DNA from: an uncultured Clostridia bacterium
GTDB lineage: Bacteria; Bacillota; Clostridia; Christensenellales; Borkfalkiaceae
NCBI GenBank assembly: GCA_934247225.1
Contig: CAKQJE010000009.1
Coordinates: forward strand, 27,361-91,360
Direction: 5' to 3'
Length of the DNA stretch: 64,000 nt
Shown piece after piece: positions 16,721 to 24,778 of the stretch. Within the stretch, counting starts at the first letter, position 1. Each line of letters begins with the position of its first letter. The position numbers were made by a program, and so were the translations under genes. The notes below the pieces were generated by a model that worked only from the letters and a program-made list of their open reading frames with translations, searched no databases and had not been told where the DNA came from.

Positions 16721-19545
16721 TTGTTCTGCCCTCCGAGCATCTTTTTAAGGAACTGCCCCGTGTAACTGTTTTTGTTTTCGGCAACCTGTTCGGGCGACCC
16801 TTCCGCGATAACCGTTCCGCCGCCTTCGCCGCCTTCGGGACCTAAATCCACGATATAATCGGCGACTTTTATGATGTCGAGATTATGTTCGATAACTATA
16901 ACCGTATTGCCGGAATCTCTGAGCCTGTCGAGAATGTTTATAAGCTTATCGACGTCGTAACTGTGAAGACCCGTCGTCGGCTCGTCGAGAACGTAAAGAG
17001 TTTTGCCCGTCGAGCGCTTGGAAAGTTCCGTCGCCAGCTTGACTCTTTGCGCTTCGCCGCCCGAAAGGGTGGTTGCGGGTTGTCCGAGTTTTATATATCC
17101 GAGACCTACGTCCTGCAAAGTTTTTATCTTATTGTAAATTCTCGGTATGTTTTCGAAGTATTCCACGGCTTCGTCTACCGTCATATCGAGTACGTCGGCA
17201 ATGTTTTTGCCTTTAAACTTAACCTCGAGCGTTTCGTGATTGTATCTCTTACCCTTGCACTGTTCGCACGGAACGAAAACGTCGGGAAGAAAGTGCATTT
17301 CGATTTTTATGATACCGTCGCCCTGGCATTTTTCGCATCTGCCGCCCGCCACGTTGAATGAAAATCTTCCGGCTTTATACCCTCTTTCCTTTGCGTCGTT
17401 GGACGCGGCGAAAATTTCGCGGATGTAGGTAAACGCGCCCGTGTAAGTCGCGGCGTTCGATCTCGGCGTTCTGCCTATCGGCGACTGATCTATCGCTATT
17501 ACCTTGTCGAAATAATTCACGCCTTCGACTTTGTCGCATTTTCCGTAACGGATTTTCGAGCCGTTGAGTTCGTTGGACATTATCGGCAGCAACACTTCGT
17601 TCACGAGCGAACTTTTTCCGCTGCCCGAAACGCCCGTTACCGCCGTAAACAACCCAACGGGAAATTTTACGTTTATGTTTTTAAGATTGTTCTGCTTTGC
17701 TCCGAAAACTTCGAGCCATCTGCCGTCAGGTTCTTTTCTTAACAGCGGAATTTCTATTTTTCTTCTTCCCGAAAGGTAATCGCCCGTTATCGAGCGCGGC
17801 TCTTTGCAAATATTTTCGACGCTCCCAGCCGCGACGACCTCGCCGCCGTGAACGCCCGCTTTCGGACCGATGTCGACTATATAATCCGCCGCCCGCATCG
17901 TGTCTTCGTCGTGTTCGACGACGATTACGGTGTTTCCGAGATCTCTTAAATGCAAAAGCGTTTTTATAAGCTTTTCGTTATCTCTCTGATGAAGACCGAT
18001 GCTCGGCTCGTCGAGAATATACAAAACGCCCGTAAGTCCGCTGCCTATCTGCGTTGCGAGCCTTATTCTCTGCGCTTCGCCGCCCGAAAGCGTTCCCGCG
18101 CTTCTCGAAAGCGTAAGGTATCCGAGACCTACGTCCGTGAGAAATTTCAGCCTTGCTTTTATTTCTTTGACTATCGGCGCGGCTATTATTTTCTGCGTGT
18201 CGCTTAAAACGAGTCCGTCGATAAATTCGTTGATTTTAACAACCGACATATCGCACAGCTCGGCGATATTAAGACTTCCGACCGTTACCGCGAGCGCCTC
18301 TTTTTTAAGCCTTAATCCGTGACACACGGGGCAAGGCGAGCTTACCATATACTTCTCGATTTCGCTCTTGGTATAATCGCTCGTCGTTTCCCTGTATCTT
18401 CTTTCGAGATTGTTTATAACCCCCTCGAAAGCCGAGTCGTAACTTCCCGAGAACGTTCTCGTGGAATAACTCATTTTTATCTTTTCTCCGCCCGTGCCGT
18501 ACAAAAGCATATGCATAACGTCGGCAGGCAGATTTTTAACGGGCGTGTCGAGACTGAACCCGTAATGACGGGAAAGCGAACGGAAATACATTTCGGTCAT
18601 TCTGCCCGTATCGAGATTCCAGCCCGTTACGGTGAGCGCGCCCTCTCTCAAAGATCTGTTCGGGTCGCCGATAACGAGCTGCTCGTCTATTCTCGTCGTG
18701 TAACCGAGTCCTTTACATTCGGGACAAGCTCCGAACGGGTTGTTGAACGAAAATAATCTCGGTTCTATCTCTTCTATCGATATTCCGCAATCCGGACAAC
18801 TGTAATTCGTCGAATAAAGCGTGGTTTTTCCGTCGCACTCTATCGCGACGAGTCCTTCGGCGAGTTTTAAAGCCGTCTCTAAGCTATCCGTAAGTCTTTT
18901 TCTTATTCCGCTTTTTACGATCAGTCTGTCCACGACCACGGAAATATTGTGTTTTATGTTTTTATCGAGTTTGATTTCTTCCGACAAATCGAAAACCGAG
19001 CCGTCTATCTCTATTCTCGCATAGCCGCTCTTTCTGTAACTTTCGATTTGCTTCGAATATTCGCCCTTTCTGCCTCTTACGACAGGCGCGTTCACGAGGA
19101 TTTTCGACCCCTCCGCCATTTCGAGAACCTTTTCCGCAATCGAGTCGACGGTCGTTTTTTCTATAACTCTTCCGCACTTAGGACAATGCGGCACGCCCGT
19201 ACGAGCGTATAAAAGCCTTAAATAATCGTAAATTTCCGTTACGGTTCCGACGGTTGAACGCGGATTGTTCGACGTTGTTTTCTGGTCTATGGATATGGAC
19301 GGAGACAAACCCTCTATGCTTTCCACGTCCGGCTTTTCCATCTGTCCCAAAAACATTCTCGCGTAGCTCGAAAGGCTTTCCATATACTTTCTCTGCCCTT
19401 CTGCGAAAATGGTGTCGAAAGCAAGCGTGGATTTACCGCTGCCCGACAGACCCGTGAACACCACGAGTTTATCCCTCGGGATATCGAGACTGATATTTTT
19501 AAGGTTGTTTTCCTTAGCTCCTTTTATTCTTATATAGTTCTGCAT
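16717..19545 (-). CDS. uvrA: Excinuclease ABC subunit A
   Basis: The DNA damage sensor of nucleotide excision repair. The 942 residues carry two ABC ATPase halves: Walker A GLSGSGKS near residue 34 and GVSGSGKS near 645, and signature sequences LSGGEAQR in both halves. Zinc-finger cysteines are present (CPKCGR, CPDCG, CPECKG, CEKCQG and CEQCKG). Length is typical. It lies 38 nt downstream of uvrB within a likely SOS-regulated operon. Confidence 0.98.
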   Translation of the reverse strand: MQNYIRIKGAKENNLKNISLDIPRDKLVVFTGLSGSGKSTLAFDTIFAEGQRKYMESLSSYARMFLGQMEKPDVESIEGLSPSISIDQKTTSNNPRSTVGTVTEIYDYLRLLYARTGVPHCPKCGRVIEKTTVDSIAEKVLEMAEGSKILVNAPVVRGRKGEYSKQIESYRKSGYARIEIDGSVFDLSEEIKLDKNIKHNISVVVDRLIVKSGIRKRLTDSLETALKLAEGLVAIECDGKTTLYSTNYSCPDCGISIEEIEPRLFSFNNPFGACPECKGLGYTTRIDEQLVIGDPNRSLREGALTVTGWNLDTGRMTEMYFRSLSRHYGFSLDTPVKNLPADVMHMLLYGTGGEKIKMSYSTRTFSGSYDSAFEGVINNLERRYRETTSDYTKSEIEKYMVSSPCPVCHGLRLKKEALAVTVGSLNIAELCDMSVVKINEFIDGLVLSDTQKIIAAPIVKEIKARLKFLTDVGLGYLTLSRSAGTLSGGEAQRIRLATQIGSGLTGVLYILDEPSIGLHQRDNEKLIKTLLHLRDLGNTVIVVEHDEDTMRAADYIVDIGPKAGVHGGEVVAAGSVENICKEPRSITGDYLSGRRKIEIPLLRKEPDGRWLEVFGAKQNNLKNINVKFPVGLFTAVTGVSGSGKSSLVNEVLLPIMSNELNGSKIRYGKCDKVEGVNYFDKVIAIDQSPIGRTPRSNAATYTGAFTYIREIFAASNDAKERGYKAGRFSFNVAGGRCEKCQGDGIIKIEMHFLPDVFVPCEQCKGKRYNHETLEVKFKGKNIADVLDMTVDEAVEYFENIPRIYNKIKTLQDVGLGYIKLGQPATTLSGGEAQRVKLATELSKRSTGKTLYVLDEPTTGLHSYDVDKLINILDRLRDSGNTVIVIEHNLDIIKVADYIVDLGPEGGEGGGTVIAEGSPEQVAENKNSYTGQFLKKMLGGQNK

Positions 19546-19583
19546 TTTTCGTTCGCTTCTTCTTTTTTCTCGGCTTTTTACGC

Positions 19584-21554
19584 TTATTTCATACTCGCCC
19601 GAAGTCTCTGTTTAAGCTTCGCTATCGTGTCCCTGAGTTCTATACATTTTTCGAAGTCCAGGTTTTTGGACGCGATTTTCATTATTGCCTGCAACTTCTC
19701 GATTTCGTCGGGAATATCCTTTGCCGCGATTTCTTTGGTTGCGTCGACCTTTTTGGAGATTTCGAGCGTGTTGGAAATCTTTTTGATTATGGTTTTCGGC
19801 GTTATGCCGTGTTTTTCGTTGTACTCCTGCTGAATTTTACGTCTTCTTGCCGTTTCGTCGATCGCGCGGCGCATGGAGTCGGTGATTACGTCCGCGTACA
19901 TTATAACTCTTCCCTCTGAGTTTCTCGCCGTTCTTCCTATCGTCTGAATAAGTGCGGTTTCGCTCCTTAAAAAGCCCTCTTTATCGGCGTCGAGAATGGC
20001 GACGAGTTTTACCTCGGGCAAATCGAGACCCTCTCTTAAAAGGTTGATGCCGACGAGAACGTCTATATCTCCGCGGCGAAGTTCCTGAATTATGTCTATT
20101 CTTTCAAGCGTATCGACGTCGCTGTGCATATATCTGACTTTTACCGATTGCTCTTTCAGAAAGTCGGTCAGACTTTCCGCCATACGCTTGGTTAAAGTCG
20201 TTACGAGTATTCTGCCGCCGCTTGCGATCACTTTGCCTATTTCGGATTGTAAATCGTCTATCTGCCCTTTCGTCGGGCGGACTTCTACCAAAGGATCCAG
20301 AAGCCCCGTCGGGCGGATTATCTGTTCGGCGTTGTTGTCCGAAACCGAAAGCTCGTATGGCGCGGGGGTCGCCGATATAAATATCGTCTGCCCTATTCTC
20401 GAATCGAATTCCTTGAACGTAAGCGGGCGGTTGTCGTAAGCCGATTTCAGCCTGAACCCGAAATCGACGAGATTCTGTTTTCTCGATCTGTCGCCGTTAT
20501 ACATCGCGCGGATCTGCGGCACCGTCATATGGCTTTCATCGATAAACGTTATGAAATTTTTTGGGAAATAATCTATAAGCGTGAACGGCGGATCTCCCGG
20601 TTTTCGCCCGTCGAAATATCTGCTGTAATTCTCCACGCCGCTGCAATAGCCTATCTCGCGCATCATTTCGAGATCGTAGCTCGTTCTTTGCAAAAGCCTT
20701 TGAGCCTCCAAAAGCTTGTCCTGTTTTTTCAAAGCTTCGACTTCCTCTCTCATATCGGCTTCGATTCGTTTTAAAGAAGCTTCCATTTTTTCGTCGCCTA
20801 CGGCGTAATGGCTCGCGGGGAAAATCGCAACGTGCGACAAACGCGAAATAGGTTTACCCGTGACGAAATCGCACTCGCTTATTTTTTCGACTTCGTCGCC
20901 GAAAAACTCCACGCGGATATAAACCGAGTCGTTAGAAGCGGGAAAAATCTCCACTACGTCGCCGCGAACGCGGAACGAAGCTCTCGTAAAATCTATGTCT
21001 TTCCTTTCGTACTGACGGGAAACGAGCTTACGCATAAGTTCGTCGCGGTCGAGCGTGTCGCCTTCTCTTATGGAAACAGCCAGGGCAAAATACTCCTCGG
21101 GCGCGCCGAGTCCGTAAATACAAGAAACCGACGCGACGACTATTACGTCGTTACGCTCGGCTAAACTGCAAGTCGCGCTGTGGCGAAGCTTATCTATTTC
21201 GTCGTTTATCGAAAGGTCTTTTTCAATGTAAGTGTCCGTTGACGGAATGTACGATTCGGGTTGATAATAATCGTAATAGGACACGAAATATTCCACTCTG
21301 TTTTCGGGAAAAAACTCGCGGAACTCGTTGCAAAGCTGAGCCGCGAGAGTTTTGTTGTGAGCGATAACGAGGGCGGGGCGCTGAACGTTCTGAATTACGT
21401 TCGCCATTGTGAACGTTTTTCCGCTGCCCGTCACGCCGACGAGAACCTGCGACCTCAATCCGTCCTCAATCCCCTCCGTCAGGCTTTTTATCGCCTCGGG
21501 CTGATCGCCCGTAGGTTTATATTCGGAATGTAAAATAAATTTTCTTTTTTCCAT
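19584..21554 (-). CDS. uvrB: Excinuclease ABC subunit B
   Basis: The 656-residue helicase-like damage verification subunit. Walker A is GVTGSGKT (about 40-47), the beta-hairpin tyrosine region follows (YYDYYQPESY), then DESH and helicase motif VI (QTIGRTARN). The C-terminal UVR domain (about 617-652) binds UvrC. It is followed by uvrA and preceded by two small wHTH-TM genes. uvrC is not in the window. Confidence 0.98.
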   Translation of the reverse strand: MEKRKFILHSEYKPTGDQPEAIKSLTEGIEDGLRSQVLVGVTGSGKTFTMANVIQNVQRPALVIAHNKTLAAQLCNEFREFFPENRVEYFVSYYDYYQPESYIPSTDTYIEKDLSINDEIDKLRHSATCSLAERNDVIVVASVSCIYGLGAPEEYFALAVSIREGDTLDRDELMRKLVSRQYERKDIDFTRASFRVRGDVVEIFPASNDSVYIRVEFFGDEVEKISECDFVTGKPISRLSHVAIFPASHYAVGDEKMEASLKRIEADMREEVEALKKQDKLLEAQRLLQRTSYDLEMMREIGYCSGVENYSRYFDGRKPGDPPFTLIDYFPKNFITFIDESHMTVPQIRAMYNGDRSRKQNLVDFGFRLKSAYDNRPLTFKEFDSRIGQTIFISATPAPYELSVSDNNAEQIIRPTGLLDPLVEVRPTKGQIDDLQSEIGKVIASGGRILVTTLTKRMAESLTDFLKEQSVKVRYMHSDVDTLERIDIIQELRRGDIDVLVGINLLREGLDLPEVKLVAILDADKEGFLRSETALIQTIGRTARNSEGRVIMYADVITDSMRRAIDETARRRKIQQEYNEKHGITPKTIIKKISNTLEISKKVDATKEIAAKDIPDEIEKLQAIMKIASKNLDFEKCIELRDTIAKLKQRLRASMK

Positions 21555-21571
21555 CGTTAAAACAACCCGTC

Positions 21572-21925
21572 TTAAAACAATCCGTACAATATCTTAGTGA
21601 CGATAAACGCGGTTACCGAGCCTAAAACGGCAAGCAGAATTTTAATCGCTATTCCGTTAGCGATCTCCCGCCTTTCGCGTTTGTAACAAAGCAATTTGTG
21701 CTTCGGGATAAAGCAAAGCGTATCTTCCTTGTCCTTTACGCACCTTATAAGATCGAAATAACCGTCGAGCGAGAGAGAATTAAGGGTTTTTCTGAGTTTT
21801 GGCAGGTCTTTTCCGCCCATTTTGCATAAGGACAGAAACTCCTTTTCGGACACCAGGCAACTCTCCCTTTCCCCGCAAACGCCGATCACGGCTTTCGCGA
21901 CCGCCCTTTCCGCTCTCGTCAGCAT
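21572..21925 (-). CDS. Tail-anchored winged-helix-like small protein (copy 2)
   Basis: A 117-residue protein with no family I can name. The N-terminal 75 residues read as a small helical or winged-helix domain (LVSEKEFLSLCKMGGKDL followed by a helix and a beta wing). A basic linker (YKRERRE) and one C-terminal membrane helix (about 95-116) follow. It has the same layout as the gene upstream and overlaps it by 7 nt, so the two look like diverged tandem paralogs. It is 17 nt upstream of uvrB. Confidence 0.72.
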   Translation of the reverse strand: MLTRAERAVAKAVIGVCGERESCLVSEKEFLSLCKMGGKDLPKLRKTLNSLSLDGYFDLIRCVKDKEDTLCFIPKHKLLCYKRERREIANGIAIKILLAVLGSVTAFIVTKILYGLF

Positions 21926-22290
21926 AGCGCGGCAAACACCGCAATCCCCGCAAGCGCGCCCGAAAATCCGCCGAGGAATGCTATGAAAAATTTAAAAAAC
22001 GCGTTATCTTTTTCGTCTTTTTCTCTGAAATCGTTTTCCGCCTGCGGCTTTTCGTCCGGTTTAGCGGTAAGACTTTTTCCGAGCGGCTTTATAAGCACGA
22101 CGTCCTTATCCGAGTATTTTCTGTCGATATACCCCGACGTTATAAGCGAATCTATATAAGCGTTCAATTCCTCTTCCGTAACAGTTCCGTCGCCGCATTT
22201 TTCGGCGAGTTTTTTACGGGAAAACAAATAATATTTCCCCTTGCACTCGCTTTTTAAATACGACAACAAATCGTAGATTTTCTTTTCCAA
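21919..22290 (-). CDS. Tail-anchored winged-helix-like small protein (copy 1)
   Basis: A 123-residue protein of unknown family. Residues 1-72 resemble a winged helix (FSRKKLAEKCGDGTVTEEEL, a recognition-like helix, then a beta wing ending VVLIKPLG). A charged, Glu/Lys-rich linker follows (about 75-95) and a single C-terminal membrane helix (about 98-120). The order of parts suggests a membrane-anchored domain facing the cytoplasm. It sits in the operon that leads to uvrBA, so a DNA-damage-linked role is a guess from context. Confidence 0.72.
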   Translation of the reverse strand: MEKKIYDLLSYLKSECKGKYYLFSRKKLAEKCGDGTVTEEELNAYIDSLITSGYIDRKYSDKDVVLIKPLGKSLTAKPDEKPQAENDFREKDEKDNAFFKFFIAFLGGFSGALAGIAVFAALC

Positions 22291-22313
22291 ATTTCTCCGT
22301 TTAAGTTTTTATA

Positions 22314-22709
22314 TCAAATAATGTATTTCAATAACGAAATAAGGCTTCCGGTTTCCTGTTCGTTGTCCTTGATGAACCCAAGCAAATACGCGCCCGTAAG
22401 AGACAGAATGAACGCCGTGCAAAGCGCGACGCACGTTATCGAAAGGATCAACGCCCATCTGAGCGGCTCGGATTTATGAGTGCGATATCTTTTTGCGGAC
22501 ATAACGAGCGCAATTACGCCGAAAACTATGCCCGAGCCGTAAAGCACCGAAAACACAAGACCCAAAAGAGCCAGAATGAGCGGCGTGCGGTTGAAACTCT
22601 TTTTCGCTTCGTATTCGCGATAAGCGGCTTTGTAAGAAGCGTCTCTCGTTATGTCGGGAGCCACCGAAACCTCGCGTTCGCTAAAATTATTCTGTTCAAA
22701 ATTGTTCAT
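22314..22709 (-). CDS. Small polytopic membrane protein, first gene of the uvrBA operon
   Basis: A 131-residue protein with a hydrophilic N-terminus (about 40 residues) and two or three hydrophobic helices. The first has GLVFSVLYGSGIVFGVIALVMS, which resembles the small DUF4190-like membrane proteins, though I am not certain of the family. I start it at the ATG at 22709, with a GAGG site 7 nt upstream, not at the in-frame ATG at 22769, which lies inside the promoter repeat. Confidence 0.72.
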   Translation of the reverse strand: MNNFEQNNFSEREVSVAPDITRDASYKAAYREYEAKKSFNRTPLILALLGLVFSVLYGSGIVFGVIALVMSAKRYRTHKSEPLRWALILSITCVALCTAFILSLTGAYLLGFIKDNEQETGSLISLLKYII

Positions 22710-22726
22710 CTTTAAACCTCTTATAC

Positions 22727-22755
22727 AGTATATCTCAAATCGGCTTTCTTTACAA
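22727..22755 (-). promoter_or_regulatory. Proximal promoter of the uvrBA operon
   Basis: TTGTAA - 17 bp - TATACT on the minus strand. The predicted start is about 10 nt before the ATG at 22709, giving a very short leader that still holds the GAGG site. Confidence 0.7.
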
Positions 22756-22759
22756 GTAC

Positions 22760-22788
22760 AGTATATCACAAATCGGCTTTCTTTACAA
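22760..22788 (-). promoter_or_regulatory. Distal promoter of the uvrBA operon
   Basis: A second copy of the same TTGTAA - 17 bp - TATACT promoter, 33 bp upstream of the proximal one. Its -35 box lies 5 bp from the LexA-like palindrome. Confidence 0.65.
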
Positions 22789-22792
22789 GCAA

Positions 22793-22810
22793 TAAGAACA
22801 TTTGTTCTTA
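22793..22810. promoter_or_regulatory. LexA (SOS box)-like operator
   Basis: The perfect palindrome taagaacatttgttctta contains GAAC-N4-GTTC, the core of the Gram-positive LexA/DinR box. It lies directly upstream of the duplicated promoter of the operon that contains uvrB and uvrA, genes that are SOS-regulated in many bacteria. Confidence 0.7.
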
Positions 22811-22877
22811 AAAAATGTCCGTTTTTTCACAAAGCGCGCCGCGAAAACAAGCGAAAGCGTTACAAAAACAAGCACAA

Positions 22878-22904
22878 TGCGCCGCGCAAAAAATGCGCGG
22901 CGCA
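22878..22904 (-). terminator. GC-rich hairpin after the ABC exporter operon
   Basis: A perfect 11-bp stem (tgcgccgcgca with its complement, arms 22878-22888 and 22894-22904) around a 5-nt loop, 15 nt past the stop of the exporter. The following minus-strand sequence is T-rich but interrupted, so termination efficiency is uncertain. Confidence 0.6.
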
Positions 22905-22918
22905 CCGAAATAGCCTGT

Positions 22919-24778
22919 TTACTGCATTGCATATAAAGCGTAATATCTGCCTTTTTTTTCGAGAAGTTCCTCGTGACTGCCCTCTTCTTCTATAACGCCT
23001 TTATTGATAACGATTATTTTATCGGCGTTACGAATCGTGGAAAGTCTGTGCGCGACGATAAGCATCGTGCCTATGTTCATCATTTTTTCGAGCGAATCCT
23101 GAATGAGAACTTCCGTTTCCGTATCGATATTCGCGGTCGCTTCGTCCAAAATCATTACCTCGGGGCGATGAATTATCGTTCTCGCAAAGGAGAGAAGCTG
23201 ACGCTGCCCCGCAGAGAAATTGTTTCCTCTTTCGCGGACTTCTTCGTCAAGCCCGCCGGGGAGCTTATCGATGAACTTGTCTGCGTTCACATATCTGCAC
23301 GCCTCTTTGACCTGCTCGTCCGTAAACTCTTCGTCTCTTAAAACAATATTGCTCCTGATCGTTCCCGAGAACAGGAAAACGTCTTGAAGCATCTGTCCGA
23401 AATGCTTTCTGAGCGACGATTTTTTGATATGTCTGATATTTATTCCGTCGAGAAGAATTTCGCCTTTCTGAATATCGTAATTTCTGCAAATAAGCGACAA
23501 GATCGTCGTTTTCCCCGACCCCGTGGCGCCGACGAAAGCAACGGTTTCGCCCGCGGCGACTTTAAAGGAAACGTCCTTTAAAACCCACTCGTTTTCGACA
23601 TAAGAAAACCAGACGTTTTTAAACTCGATTTCGCCCTTTACGTCTTCAAGCTCGATTGCGTCTTCTTCGTCGCGAACCTCGGGAACGATATCCATTATCG
23701 TGAAGATTTTTTCCGCCGACGCAAACGCCGATTGCAGGAAATTGAACTGCTCTGCCAAGTTCTGTATCGGGTTGAAAAACTTCGAAATGTACATATAAAA
23801 CGCGACGATTACGGGCGCGGTTATCTGTTGACCCAAAAACGACGAGTTTTCGAGGAAGCCTTTGGAGCCGAGATACATAAGGCAAAGCACGGACGAGACG
23901 TAAAGCATATAAACCGTGGGACGGAATATACCGAAAACGAATATTTCGGAAAGTCTCGCCTTGGCGAGCGCGGCGTTCTTTTTGTCGAACTCCTCTTTTT
24001 TGCGTTCTTCTCTGTTGAATATCTGTATGATTTTCATTCCCGAAAGATTTTCGGAAAGGAACGTGTTAACGCCCGTAGTGCCGTCCTTGATTTTTCTGTA
24101 AGACATTCTCGAAAACTTTCTGAATATCACCGTGAAAAGAACTATGAACGGCGCGAAACAAAGCACCATAAGCGTTAATTCGTAGTTTAATAAAAGCATC
24201 GCGACGACAACGCCTATTATAACGAAAATGTTTTTCGCCAGGTTTACTATCGTACCCGTGAAAAGCATCGAAATGGCGTTGGTATCGTTGGTAACCCTCG
24301 TTACGAGCGTTCCCACGGGAATTGTGTTAAGCTGCGCGTGCGAAAGGTCTTCGATATGAACGAAAATGTCTTCTCTTAAAGACGAAACTATTTTCTGCCC
24401 CGTTTTTTGAAGAATTATCGCCTGGAAGTACGCGCTTACAAGCGAAACTATAAGTATGCCCGCGTACGCCCCGACCCTTATGAACAATCCCGAAAGCTCG
24501 AATTCGCTTTGAAGAACTTTCTCTATATCCGAAACAAGAAGCGGAGAAACAACGTCGTAGCATATTGAGAAAAGCATTAAAATCATAACGAACAAAAAGC
24601 TCTTCCAATATGGCTTAGCATACTTCAAAAGTCTACCTATAAGTTCTTTATCGCTCATTTTTCGATCGAAACCGATAGCTTGCTTTTTATCTTTTATCGA
24701 CAAGAACGCAACGAGAAAGGCTATCGATAAAACGCCTATGATCGCGCCGACTACAATAAGAGGATAATACTCACGCAT
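22919..24778 (-). CDS. ABC exporter half-transporter, subunit 2
   Basis: A 619-residue fused membrane (about 1-340) and ATPase (about 375-610) protein of the type-IV exporter family. Walker A is GATGSGKT, the signature FSAGQRQLL and Walker B VMILDEATANID. The signature is not the canonical LSGGQ. I start it at 24778, where a GGAGG site precedes the ATG. That gives an 8-nt overlap with the upstream half-transporter, so the pair is probably a heterodimer of the BmrCD/LmrCD type. Drug or lipid export is likely, substrate unknown. Confidence 0.88.
   Translation of the reverse strand: MREYYPLIVVGAIIGVLSIAFLVAFLSIKDKKQAIGFDRKMSDKELIGRLLKYAKPYWKSFLFVMILMLFSICYDVVSPLLVSDIEKVLQSEFELSGLFIRVGAYAGILIVSLVSAYFQAIILQKTGQKIVSSLREDIFVHIEDLSHAQLNTIPVGTLVTRVTNDTNAISMLFTGTIVNLAKNIFVIIGVVVAMLLLNYELTLMVLCFAPFIVLFTVIFRKFSRMSYRKIKDGTTGVNTFLSENLSGMKIIQIFNREERKKEEFDKKNAALAKARLSEIFVFGIFRPTVYMLYVSSVLCLMYLGSKGFLENSSFLGQQITAPVIVAFYMYISKFFNPIQNLAEQFNFLQSAFASAEKIFTIMDIVPEVRDEEDAIELEDVKGEIEFKNVWFSYVENEWVLKDVSFKVAAGETVAFVGATGSGKTTILSLICRNYDIQKGEILLDGINIRHIKKSSLRKHFGQMLQDVFLFSGTIRSNIVLRDEEFTDEQVKEACRYVNADKFIDKLPGGLDEEVRERGNNFSAGQRQLLSFARTIIHRPEVMILDEATANIDTETEVLIQDSLEKMMNIGTMLIVAHRLSTIRNADKIIVINKGVIEEEGSHEELLEKKGRYYALYAMQ

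Larger units (their letters stand above)
22725..22790 (-). repeat. Tandem 33-bp repeat, each unit carrying a promoter
   Basis: Two adjacent 33-bp copies (22725-22757 and 22758-22790) differ by one internal base and the last base. On the minus strand each contains TTGTAA, a 17-bp spacer and TATACT, so the repeat duplicates a complete sigma-A promoter. Confidence 0.9.
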
